From DASUTW01 sp035513995 (GTDB lineage Bacteria > Actinomycetota > UBA4738 > CALAEC01), in the NCBI GenBank assembly GCA_035513995.1, contig DATKBL010000094.1, positions 1 to 6,873 on the forward strand: DNA of 6,873 bases, read 5' to 3'. The notes under the pieces are model-generated. The model did no database searches and was not told the origin of the DNA. It saw only the letters and a program-made list of their open reading frames with translations. This document shows, piece after piece, positions 1-6,759 of the stretch; the stretch's first letter is position 1, and each line of letters starts with the position of its first letter. A program made the translations under genes and the position numbers.

Positions 1-422
1 ATGCCCTCGACCATGCGGTCGGCCGGGGCCAGGGGGTGGCGGCGGCGGGTGGCGCCGAACCGCATCACGATCGTCTCGTCATCGGCCTCGAGGTAGAGGA
101 TCCGGGCGGGGGTCCCGGCCCCGCGCAGCTCCTCCAGCCCCCTCGCCAGGTCGGTGAAGAACACGCCCCCCCGGGCGTCCGCCACGATCGCCACCCGGCG
201 AGGCTCCTCGGCCTGACCGACGAGCTCGGCCATCTTCCCGATCAAGGCGGGCGGGAGGTTGTCCACGACGAAGTACCCGAGGTCCTCGAGGCACTTCGCC
301 GCCTCCGACCGACCGGCCCCCGACAGGCCAGTGATGATCGTGAAGTCGGTCTGGAGGGCGTCCTGCTTCGCCCGCTCACGGGCCTCCCTTCGCTCCCGGG
401 AGCGGGCCCGTCTCGAGGTCAC
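1..422 (-). CDS. rapZ: RapZ/YvcJ-family nucleotide-binding protein, N-terminal 140 codons (gene runs off the left edge)
   Basis: Reading back from GTG at 422 gives 140 codons with no stop. The P-loop is GLSGAGRS at residues 32-39, with Arg where most P-loops have Lys; the sequence FVVDNLPP follows at 51-58. A hydrophobic strand ending in Asp82 (RVAIVAD) looks like Walker B, and IRFxxxRRRHPL-type residues at about 118-131 are typical of the family (MRFGATRRRHPL here). RapZ proteins bind ATP/GTP. In E. coli the protein is an RNase E adaptor that controls GlmZ small-RNA decay; the role in Actinobacteria is less clear. The C-terminal domain, which carries the RNA-binding function in E. coli, lies outside the window. 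GTG at 422 is the only start I can place: it overlaps the uvrC stop (GTGA) behind a strong ribosome site, and no in-frame start occurs between it and the P-loop. The start adds about 26 residues before the first beta-strand, with eight Arg in the first 17 positions. Confidence 0.93.
   Translation of the reverse strand, partial: MTSRRARSRERREARERAKQDALQTDFTIITGLSGAGRSEAAKCLEDLGYFVVDNLPPALIGKMAELVGQAEEPRRVAIVADARGGVFFTDLARGLEELRGAGTPARILYLEADDETIVMRFGATRRRHPLAPADRMVEG
379..410 (-). repeat. Nested inverted repeat in the first codons of rapZ (possible mRNA hairpin)
   Basis: Positions 391-404 are a perfect 14-base palindrome, CGCTCCCGGGAGCG. It is flanked by the complementary arms CGGGCC and GGCCCG (405-410 and 379-384 when read on the minus strand), with an unpaired AAGGGA at 385-390. 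As RNA this could form a 6-bp outer stem, a one-sided bulge and a 5-bp inner stem capped by CCGG. It begins about 12 bases after the rapZ start codon. Arg-rich, GC-rich coding sequence can produce such repeats by chance, so function is not established. Confidence 0.4.
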
Positions 423-2278
423 GCCGACCTCCTCGTCAGCGCCTCGTGGACCTGCCGGGCCAGGGAGGGCCCCACCCCCGGGACGGCGGCGATGTCGTCC
501 GGCGAGGCCTTGGCCAGCCGCTTCAGCGACCCGAACCTCCGCAGGAGCGCCTTCTTGCGTGCGGGGCCGATCCCGTGGATCTCGTCGAGCGGAGAGACCA
601 GCGCCCGCCGCTCGCGTCGCTTCCGGTGGAGGTCGAGGGCGAACCGGTGGGCCTCGTCGCGCACGTGCTGGAGGAGGTACAAGGCCTCCGAGCCCCGGGC
701 GATCCGCAGGGGCTCGGGCTGGCCCGGGAGGTAGACCTCCTCGAGCCGCTTGGCGAGCCCCGCCGCCGGGATCGCCAGCCCCAGCTCGTGCAGGACCTTG
801 ACGGCGACCCCGAGCTGCCCCCGTCCTCCGTCCACCACGACGAGCGAGGGCGGGTAGGCGAACCGTCGCCGCTCCGGCGCGGGGCGGTCGCGCTCCTCGA
901 GGTAGCGGGCGAACCGCCGGCGCAGCATCTCCTCCATGCTGGCGACGTCGTCCTGGCCGGGCACGCCCCTGATCTCGAAACGTCGGTAGTCCGATCGCTT
1001 CGGAAGGCCGTCCTCGAAGACGACCATCGAGCCGATCTTCTCGGTGGCGCCGAGGTTCGACACGTCGTAGGCCTCGATCCGGAGGGGCGCGTCGGCCAGC
1101 CCGATCGCCCGCCCGAGCTCGCGCAGGGCCCTCGACCTCGAGGCGAAGTCGGTGGCGCGCTGGAGCTTGTGCCGCAGGAACGCCTCCTTCGCGTTCGTGG
1201 TCACGACCTCCTGGAGGCGCCGCTTCTCACCCCTCCGGGGCACGGTGATCTCGACCCGTCCGCCGCGTCGGGCCGCCAGCCACCGCTCGAGCACGTCCCG
1301 GTCGACCGGCCAGGCCGGCGCGAGGACCCGCGGGGGCACCTCCTCGCGCTCCATGTACAGCTCGCGTAGGAGCGACGAGACCAGCGCGGGCGTGTCGAGG
1401 TCTTCCACGCGGTCTACCACCCAGCCGCGGCGCCCCATCACCCGGCCTCGGCGGACGAAGAAGACCTGGAACGCGGCCTCGAGATCGTCCTCGACCATCC
1501 CGATCACGTCGAGGTCCTCGGGCCGGCCCAGCACCATCTCCTGCTGCTCGATCGCCTTCCGCGCCGCGCCGATGCGGTCGCGGAACCTGGCCGCGGCCTC
1601 GAACTCCTCGCGACCGGCCGCCTCGCGCATCTCGTCCTCGAGGCGCCGGAGCACGGGCCGATGGTTGCCGGCGAGGAAGTCCATGAGCGCCTCGACCTCC
1701 TCGCCGTAGGCCTCCTCGGTCACGCCCGTCCGCTCCGGGACGCAGGGGCCGAGGCATCGGCCGATGTCGTAGTAGATGCAGGGTCGGCCGGCCCGGCGCC
1801 GCTGGTCGAAGAACCCGTTCGAGCAGGTGCGCACCGGGAAGACGCGGGTGAGCGAGTCGAGCGTGTCGCGGATCGCGTAGGCGTGCCCGTACGGACCGAA
1901 CCGGCGCACCCCCTTCCTGCGCTTCCCCCTCATCACGTGGGCCCGCGGCCACGTCTCCCCCACCGTAACCGCGAGGTACGGGTAGGACTTGTCGTCGCGG
2001 TAGCGGACGTTGAAGCGCGGGCGATGCTCCTGGATCAGGTTGTACTCGAGCATCAGGGCGTCGACCTCGCCCGAGGCCACGATCCACTCCACGGCGGCCG
2101 CCGCGTCGAGCATCGCCTGGGTACGCGGGTGCTGGGGCTTTGCCCAGTACGAGGCCAGCCGCTTGCGCAACGACTTGGCCTTGCCCGCGTAGATCACGCG
2201 ACCGTCCGCGTCCCGGAACAGGTAGGCACCGGGCTCGTCGGGGACGGTGGAGGTCTCGGGTCGTCGGAGCGTGATCAC
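419..2278 (-). CDS. uvrC: UvrC, excinuclease ABC subunit C
   Basis: UvrC makes both incisions of nucleotide excision repair in the cytoplasm, acting on the UvrB-DNA complex left by UvrA. The 619 residues match the family length and order. An N-terminal GIY-YIG nuclease (about 15-92: GAYLF at 17, IYAGKAKSLRKR from 29, Glu78, Asn90) makes the 3' cut. Next comes a Cys-bearing region with Cys152, 167, 175 and 179, which line up with the [4Fe-4S] ligands described in E. coli UvrC. A UVR helical hairpin that contacts UvrB lies at about 205-242. The RNase H-like nuclease that makes the 5' cut has Asp405 (YDVSN), Asp483 (VVDGG) and His544. Two helix-hairpin-helix motifs follow (HGIG at 568, PGVG at 600). 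No catalytic residue appears missing. The start is GTG at 2278; an upstream out-of-frame ATG runs straight into a stop. There is no Shine-Dalgarno sequence. The gene follows the copper lipoprotein after 28 bases and overlaps rapZ by four. Confidence 0.98.
   Translation of the reverse strand: MITLRRPETSTVPDEPGAYLFRDADGRVIYAGKAKSLRKRLASYWAKPQHPRTQAMLDAAAAVEWIVASGEVDALMLEYNLIQEHRPRFNVRYRDDKSYPYLAVTVGETWPRAHVMRGKRRKGVRRFGPYGHAYAIRDTLDSLTRVFPVRTCSNGFFDQRRRAGRPCIYYDIGRCLGPCVPERTGVTEEAYGEEVEALMDFLAGNHRPVLRRLEDEMREAAGREEFEAAARFRDRIGAARKAIEQQEMVLGRPEDLDVIGMVEDDLEAAFQVFFVRRGRVMGRRGWVVDRVEDLDTPALVSSLLRELYMEREEVPPRVLAPAWPVDRDVLERWLAARRGGRVEITVPRRGEKRRLQEVVTTNAKEAFLRHKLQRATDFASRSRALRELGRAIGLADAPLRIEAYDVSNLGATEKIGSMVVFEDGLPKRSDYRRFEIRGVPGQDDVASMEEMLRRRFARYLEERDRPAPERRRFAYPPSLVVVDGGRGQLGVAVKVLHELGLAIPAAGLAKRLEEVYLPGQPEPLRIARGSEALYLLQHVRDEAHRFALDLHRKRRERRALVSPLDEIHGIGPARKKALLRRFGSLKRLAKASPDDIAAVPGVGPSLARQVHEALTRRSA
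427..433 (-). promoter_or_regulatory. Shine-Dalgarno site of rapZ inside the uvrC 3' end
   Basis: The minus strand reads AGGAGGT, then CGGC, then GTG. This is a near-perfect ribosome site four to five bases before the rapZ start. It lies within the last uvrC codons (Arg-Arg-Ser). Together with the GTGA stop/start overlap it decides the rapZ start and indicates translational coupling to uvrC. It is the only clear Shine-Dalgarno sequence ahead of any gene start in the window. Confidence 0.85.
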
Positions 2279-2284
2279 CCGACC

Positions 2285-2290
2285 ATTCTA
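2285..2290 (-). promoter_or_regulatory. Putative -10 element for a leaderless uvrC transcript
   Basis: The minus strand reads TAGAAT, then six bases (GGTCGG), then the uvrC GTG. TANNNT placed so that transcription would begin at or next to the start codon is the known signature of leaderless genes in Actinobacteria. The absence of any Shine-Dalgarno sequence before uvrC agrees with this. It lies in the 28-base gap after the lipoprotein stop. I see no convincing -35 hexamer, which is common for this class. Confidence 0.5.
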
Positions 2291-2306
2291 GGGCCGCCCG
2301 GAGGCG

Positions 2307-3854
2307 CTACTGGACGACGAACGCGCCGTTCATGTTGGGGTGCACGTCGCAGTGGAAGTAGAAGACCCCCGTGTCGTCGCTCGGGTCCGGCTCGTACATG
2401 ATCTGATCGGGTCCGGTGATGATCTCGCCCACGAAGTACTCCTGGGCGGCCGACTCGTCCGCGTAGATCGAGACGTTGTGCGGTACCCCGGTGTCCTGGT
2501 TGTCGAAGTCGATGGTGAACGCCTCGCCGGCCGGAGCCGCCAGGCAGTCGGTGTCGAACCCGTCGGCCACCGCGCCCACCGGCGCTGCGATCGCGAGCTC
2601 GGTGCCGTCGGGCTCGCACGGCGCCGGCCCGGCCTCGCCGTCGCCGTCGCCCGTCGGCCCGGGCTGGGGGCCGTCGGGGACCTCGGGCGGGCCGGCCAGC
2701 AGGGGCTCGTCCGCGGTCCGCGAGGAGACGTTCGCGGTGCCGTCCTCGGTGTCGTGCCAGGCCACGTACACGGAACCCTCGGCCCCGGTCGCCACCCGCG
2801 GGCTGGCGCCCCCCGCCGTGCCGGGCAGCTCGTGCTCCTCGAAGGAGCCCTCCTCGTTCGAGGCGAGCCCCAGGCCCTCGGCCGTCTGCCACGCCACCCA
2901 GTGCACGCCGCCCTCGTCGAGCGAGATCGAGGTCCCCCACTCCGGCTCTGGGCCCCGGCCCGCGTCCCCGACGTCGGAGGTCTCCCACGCGCTCCCGTCG
3001 ATCGAGTGCGCGTGCCGCACCGTCCCGTCGCTTCCGTAGTAGCTGACGTGGGGGTTGCCGTCGGCATCGAGGTCGAGCGCCACCCCCAGGCCGCCGGCGT
3101 CGACGTCCTCGGACTCCCAGATGTCGCCCTCGTCGCGGGCGACGAGGGTCGTCGCCGCGGATCCGTAGGCAACGATCGCGCTGTCCTCCACGACGCCGAT
3201 GCCGGTCGACATCGGCTGGTTCGGATCAGCCTCCGCGGCCGTCTCGACCTCCCACGCGTCGCCGCTGCGCGTGGCCACCCGGACGAGCGCCGCCGGGCCC
3301 TCCGCGTCGGTGAGGAGGTCGTAGAAGGAGATCGACGGCGTCCCGTCGCCGGCCGCCGCGATCGCGATGCCGGCCACGTCGCCCTGGGCCACCCGCTCCG
3401 GCTCGGAGAACTGGCCCCCCGCGTTGTTCGCGTAGGCGAGGCGATCGCCCTCGGTCCACGCCACGTGGTGGACGCCATCGCCGTCGACGACGATCGCGGT
3501 CTGGTCGTCGTTCCCGAGGTTGCCGAGCTCCTCCGCGACCGTGCTCCGGCTCCACAGGCCCTCGACCTGGTGAGCGTGGCGGACCGCCGGGAAGAGCGGC
3601 AGGGTGGGGTCGGGCACGGGCGGAGGCTCGCCGGGCTGCAGCTCCCGCTCGAAGGAGAGGTAGGCGAGGTGAGGACTCCCGTCCGCATCCGCCGCGATCG
3701 AGATCCCGGCGCCGGCATCGCCCTGGACGTCGACCACCTGGGTGACGAACCCCACCTCCTCGATCGGCACGCTGGAGACGTCGACGTCGCCGGGCCCGCA
3801 GGAGGATGCGACCACGGCGACGAGAGCGAGCAGCGGAAGGAGCCGTCGAGTCAT
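2307..3854 (-). CDS. Predicted lipoprotein: seven-repeat beta-propeller-like region plus C-terminal cupredoxin (type-1 copper) domain
   Basis: I do not recognise a named protein. Residues 1-19 are a signal peptide: RR, a hydrophobic stretch, then VASSC with Cys19 as the likely lipidated residue, so the protein is probably anchored outside the membrane. Residues about 48-385 contain roughly seven units of 38-60 residues, each with a D/G-rich turn, a PH[LV]xY-like strand and often a W-x-E/S-x strand (for example DADGSPHLAY at 56 and DADGNPHVSYY at 263). This suggests a seven-bladed propeller. A Pro/Gly/Asp linker (about 388-412) leads to a cupredoxin domain at about 413-515. Its candidate copper ligands are His459, Cys502, His505 and Met508, with the C-x2-H-x2-M spacing seen in amicyanin; Cys413 and Cys437 may form a disulfide. 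The protein has no Lys, 14 Arg and about 91 Asp/Glu. A role in electron transfer or copper handling is inference. It sits between uvrA and uvrC without an evident link to repair. ATG at 3854 is chosen because the signal peptide begins there; no Shine-Dalgarno sequence precedes it. Confidence 0.9.
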   Translation of the reverse strand: MTRRLLPLLALVAVVASSCGPGDVDVSSVPIEEVGFVTQVVDVQGDAGAGISIAADADGSPHLAYLSFERELQPGEPPPVPDPTLPLFPAVRHAHQVEGLWSRSTVAEELGNLGNDDQTAIVVDGDGVHHVAWTEGDRLAYANNAGGQFSEPERVAQGDVAGIAIAAAGDGTPSISFYDLLTDAEGPAALVRVATRSGDAWEVETAAEADPNQPMSTGIGVVEDSAIVAYGSAATTLVARDEGDIWESEDVDAGGLGVALDLDADGNPHVSYYGSDGTVRHAHSIDGSAWETSDVGDAGRGPEPEWGTSISLDEGGVHWVAWQTAEGLGLASNEEGSFEEHELPGTAGGASPRVATGAEGSVYVAWHDTEDGTANVSSRTADEPLLAGPPEVPDGPQPGPTGDGDGEAGPAPCEPDGTELAIAAPVGAVADGFDTDCLAAPAGEAFTIDFDNQDTGVPHNVSIYADESAAQEYFVGEIITGPDQIMYEPDPSDDTGVFYFHCDVHPNMNGAFVVQ

Positions 3855-3862
3855 CGCGAGCG

Positions 3863-3870
3863 ATTGTGTA
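3863..3870 (-). promoter_or_regulatory. Weak candidate -10 region for the copper lipoprotein gene
   Basis: In the 46-base gap after uvrA, an AT-richer patch reads TACACAAT on the minus strand, eight bases before the ATG. Its last six bases, CACAAT, differ from TANNNT only at the first position. There is no Shine-Dalgarno sequence before the ATG. The gene could have its own promoter with a very short leader, or be read through from uvrA. The match is imperfect, so this is only a suggestion. Confidence 0.25.
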
Positions 3871-3900
3871 TCACGAACGCGGCGCCGTCAGAAACTCGGG

Positions 3901-6753
3901 TCACCCGGCGGCCTCCACGGGCGGGCGCCGGAGGGTCTCGGCGAGGAAGACGGCCGTGTGCGAGCCCGGCGCCGCCGCGACCTCCTCGGGCGTGCCCTCG
4001 GCGACGACCTCGCCTCCCGCGTCCCCGCCCTCGGGGCCCAGGTCGATCAGCCAGTCGGCCGTCTTGATCACGTCGAGGTTGTGCTCTATCACCACCACGG
4101 TGTTCCCGGCCGCGACGAGCCGCTCCACGACCCCCAGCAGCTTCCGCACGTCCTCGAAGTGCAGCCCCGTGGTCGGCTCGTCGAGGATGTAGAAGGTGCT
4201 CCCCGTGGACCGCCGCTGGAGCTCCGAGGCCAGCTTCACGCGCTGGGCCTCCCCTCCCGACAGCGTGGGCGCCGGCTGTCCCAGGCGCAGGTACCCGAGC
4301 CCCACGTCGGACAGGGTCTGGAGGTAGCGGGCGATCGTCGGCTGATGCTGGAAGAAGGCGAGCGCCTCGTCCACGCTCATGTCGAGCACCTCGGAGATCG
4401 TCCGGTGCTTGTACCGGACCTCCAGCGTCTCCCGGTTGTAGCGCCGTCCCTTGCACTGCTCGCAGGTGACGTAGACGTCGGGGAGGAAGTGCATCTCGAT
4501 CTTGATCTGGCCCTCGCCGCTGCACGCCTCGCAGCGCCCGCCCCGCACGTTGAACGAGAACCGCCCGGGCTGGTAGCCGCGGACCCGCGCCTCCGGCACC
4601 TGAGCGAAGAGCTTCCGGATGTGGTCGAACACCCCCGTGTACGTGGCCGGGTTCGAGCGCGGCGTGCGCCCGATCGGCGACTGGTCCACGACGACCAGCT
4701 TGTCGACCCGCTCCCACCCGACGAGGCGACGGTGCTTGCCCGCCGCGACGCGCGACCCCAGCACCTTCTGCTGGAGCGCGCGGGACAGCACGTCCTCGAC
4801 GAGCGTGGACTTGCCGGACCCCGAGACACCGGTTACGCAGATGAACGTCCCCAGGGGGAAGCGAACGTCGATCCCCTTCAGGTTGTGCTCCGCCGCCGCC
4901 TTGACCTCCAGCCAGGCCGAGGCCCTGCGACGGACCTCCGGCACGGGGATCTCGCGGACGCCCGCGAGGTACTCGCCGGTCAGCGACCCTGGGTGGTCGA
5001 GCAGACCCTTCACCTCGCCCGCGTAGACGATCTCGCCCCCGGCCGCCCCCGCGCCCGGCCCGATGTCCACGATCCAGTCGGCCGTCCGGATCGTCGCCTC
5101 GTCGTGCTCCACGACGATCAGCGTGTTCCCGAGGTCCCGGAGTCGCATCAGCGTGTCGATCAGCCGCTGGTTGTCGCGCTGGTGGAGGCCGATGGAGGGC
5201 TCGTCGAGGATGTACAGGACGCCGACGAGGCCCGAGCCTATCTGCGTGGCCAGGCGGATCCGCTGAGCCTCGCCGCCGGCGAGCGTGGCCGCCGCCCGGT
5301 CGAGCGTGAGGTAGTCGAGGCCCACGTCGACGAGGAAGCCGAGGCGCGAGCGGATCTCGCGGAGAAGCCGCTCGGCGATCATCCGCTCCCGGTCGGTCAG
5401 GTCGCCCTGGAGCTCGTCGAGGAACGACAGCGCCTTCCCCACCGACTTCGCGGTGAGCTCCGAGATGTGGATCCCCCCCACGGTGACCGCGAGCGACTCA
5501 GCCCGCAGCCGGGCGCCCTTGCACGTCCGGCACGGGACCTGGCGCATGTACTGCTCGATCCGGTCTCGGCTGAACTCCGACTCGGTCTCGTCGTGGCGCC
5601 GCTCCAGGTTGTTGATGATCCCCTCGTAGGTCGTCCAATACGAGCGAACCCGCCCGTAGCGGTTCCGGTATCGGATGTGGACCTCGTCGTCCGAGCCGTA
5701 CAGCAGCACCCGACGCTGCTCCTTCGTCAGCTTCCGCCAGGGCACGTCCGTGGGGATGCCGTGCGCCTCGCACACCGAGTCCATCATCCGGTTCCAGTAC
5801 TCGAGGCGGGTGGAGTTCCACGGGGCGAGCGCGCCCTCGGCGAGCGTCCGGTCGGGGTCGGGGACCACGAGCTCGGGGTCGACCTCGAGCCTCGTGCCCA
5901 GCCCGTCGCAGGTCGGGCAGGCACCGTAGGGGGAGTTGAAGGAGAAGTTGCGCGGCGCCGGCTCCTCGAACGAGAGCCCGCAGTGGGTGCAGGCGAAGGA
6001 CTGCGAGAAGCTCACGACCTCCTCGGTGCCGTCGGTGCTGATCGCGATCGCGGCGATGCCCTCCGCGAGCCTCAGGGCGGTCTCGATCGAGTCGGCCAGC
6101 CGCCGCCGCACGTCGGGCTTGGCCACGAGGCGGTCGACCACCACCTCGATGTCGTGCTTGTAGTAGCGGTCGAGCCGGATGCTCTCCGAGAGGTCCCGCA
6201 CCTCGCCGTCGATCCGCGCGCGCGCGAAGCCCTGCTTCGCCAGGTCCTTCAGCAGCTTCTCGTACTCGCCCTTGCGCCCGCGGACCACCGGCGCCAGAAC
6301 CTGGAACCTCGTCCCCTCGGGCAGCGCGGCGACCTGATCGACGATCTGGTCGGTCGTCTGGCGGCCGATGGGGCGGCCGCAGCGCGGGCAGTGCGGCACC
6401 CCGATCCGCGCGTACAGCACCCGGAGGTAGTCGTAGACCTCGGTGATCGTGCCCACGGTCGAGCGCGGGTTCTTCGAGGTCGACTTCTGGTCGATCGAGA
6501 TCGCTGGCGAGAGCCCCTCGATGAAGTCGACGTCGGGCTTCTCCATCTGCCCCAGGAACTGCCGGGCGTACGCCGACAGGGACTCCACGTAGCGGCGCTG
6601 CCCCTCGGCGTAGATCGTGTCGAAGGCCAGCGACGACTTCCCGGAGCCCGACAGGCCCGTGAACACGATGAGCTCGTCCCTGGGGAGCTCGAGATGGACG
6701 TTCTTGAGGTTGTGCTCACGGGCACCATGGATGACCAGCTTCTCGGTGCCCAC
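3901..6753 (-). CDS. uvrA: UvrA, excinuclease ABC subunit A (DNA damage-recognition ATPase)
   Basis: UvrA dimers scan DNA for bulky lesions and load UvrB in nucleotide excision repair. The 950 residues are the usual length and contain two ABC ATPase halves. Half one has Walker A GLSGSGKS at 33-40, the UvrB-binding and insertion regions between about 130 and 400, a signature motif LAGGEAQ at 491, Walker B LDEPS at 516 and the H-loop at His550. Half two has Walker A GVSGSGKS at 642-649, signature LSGGEAQ at 831, Walker B LDEPT at 857 and the H-loop at His891. Paired cysteines fit the zinc modules: 255/258 with 279/282, 741/744 with 764/767, and the pairs 122/125 and 408/411. The first signature carries Ala where LSGGE is usual. 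GTG at 6753 is chosen because the family N-terminus (KLVIHGAREHNLKN) starts just after it; a nearby ATG at 6762 is out of frame. There is no Shine-Dalgarno sequence. An SOS box and TANNNT hexamer lie directly upstream, so damage-induced expression through LexA is likely. Confidence 0.99.
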   Translation of the reverse strand: MGTEKLVIHGAREHNLKNVHLELPRDELIVFTGLSGSGKSSLAFDTIYAEGQRRYVESLSAYARQFLGQMEKPDVDFIEGLSPAISIDQKSTSKNPRSTVGTITEVYDYLRVLYARIGVPHCPRCGRPIGRQTTDQIVDQVAALPEGTRFQVLAPVVRGRKGEYEKLLKDLAKQGFARARIDGEVRDLSESIRLDRYYKHDIEVVVDRLVAKPDVRRRLADSIETALRLAEGIAAIAISTDGTEEVVSFSQSFACTHCGLSFEEPAPRNFSFNSPYGACPTCDGLGTRLEVDPELVVPDPDRTLAEGALAPWNSTRLEYWNRMMDSVCEAHGIPTDVPWRKLTKEQRRVLLYGSDDEVHIRYRNRYGRVRSYWTTYEGIINNLERRHDETESEFSRDRIEQYMRQVPCRTCKGARLRAESLAVTVGGIHISELTAKSVGKALSFLDELQGDLTDRERMIAERLLREIRSRLGFLVDVGLDYLTLDRAAATLAGGEAQRIRLATQIGSGLVGVLYILDEPSIGLHQRDNQRLIDTLMRLRDLGNTLIVVEHDEATIRTADWIVDIGPGAGAAGGEIVYAGEVKGLLDHPGSLTGEYLAGVREIPVPEVRRRASAWLEVKAAAEHNLKGIDVRFPLGTFICVTGVSGSGKSTLVEDVLSRALQQKVLGSRVAAGKHRRLVGWERVDKLVVVDQSPIGRTPRSNPATYTGVFDHIRKLFAQVPEARVRGYQPGRFSFNVRGGRCEACSGEGQIKIEMHFLPDVYVTCEQCKGRRYNRETLEVRYKHRTISEVLDMSVDEALAFFQHQPTIARYLQTLSDVGLGYLRLGQPAPTLSGGEAQRVKLASELQRRSTGSTFYILDEPTTGLHFEDVRKLLGVVERLVAAGNTVVVIEHNLDVIKTADWLIDLGPEGGDAGGEVVAEGTPEEVAAAPGSHTAVFLAETLRRPPVEAAG

Positions 6754-6759
6754 GGGGCC

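Noticed and set aside
2319..2331. GAAC-GCGCC-GTTC, a LexA-like inverted repeat about 40 bases before uvrC
   Set aside because: The half-sites are separated by five bases instead of four and the outer bases do not match. It also falls in the last codons of the lipoprotein gene, so I do not call an SOS box for uvrC.
2307..3854. Nitrous oxide reductase (NosZ), suggested by the propeller plus cupredoxin order
   Set aside because: The C-x3-C copper A motif is missing, the copper domain has type-1 ligands, and the propeller lacks the expected set of CuZ histidine motifs. A lipobox replaces the usual NosZ export signal.
3855..3900. Terminator between uvrA and the lipoprotein gene
   Set aside because: The 46 bases show only a very short GGCGCC palindrome and no stem followed by a T-run.
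2340..4067. A 575-codon open frame on the plus strand, with other long plus-strand frames opposite uvrC and uvrA
   Set aside because: These are antisense shadows of GC-rich genes. Their translations are Arg/Gly/Pro-rich with no domain, while the minus frames encode clear proteins with conserved catalytic residues.
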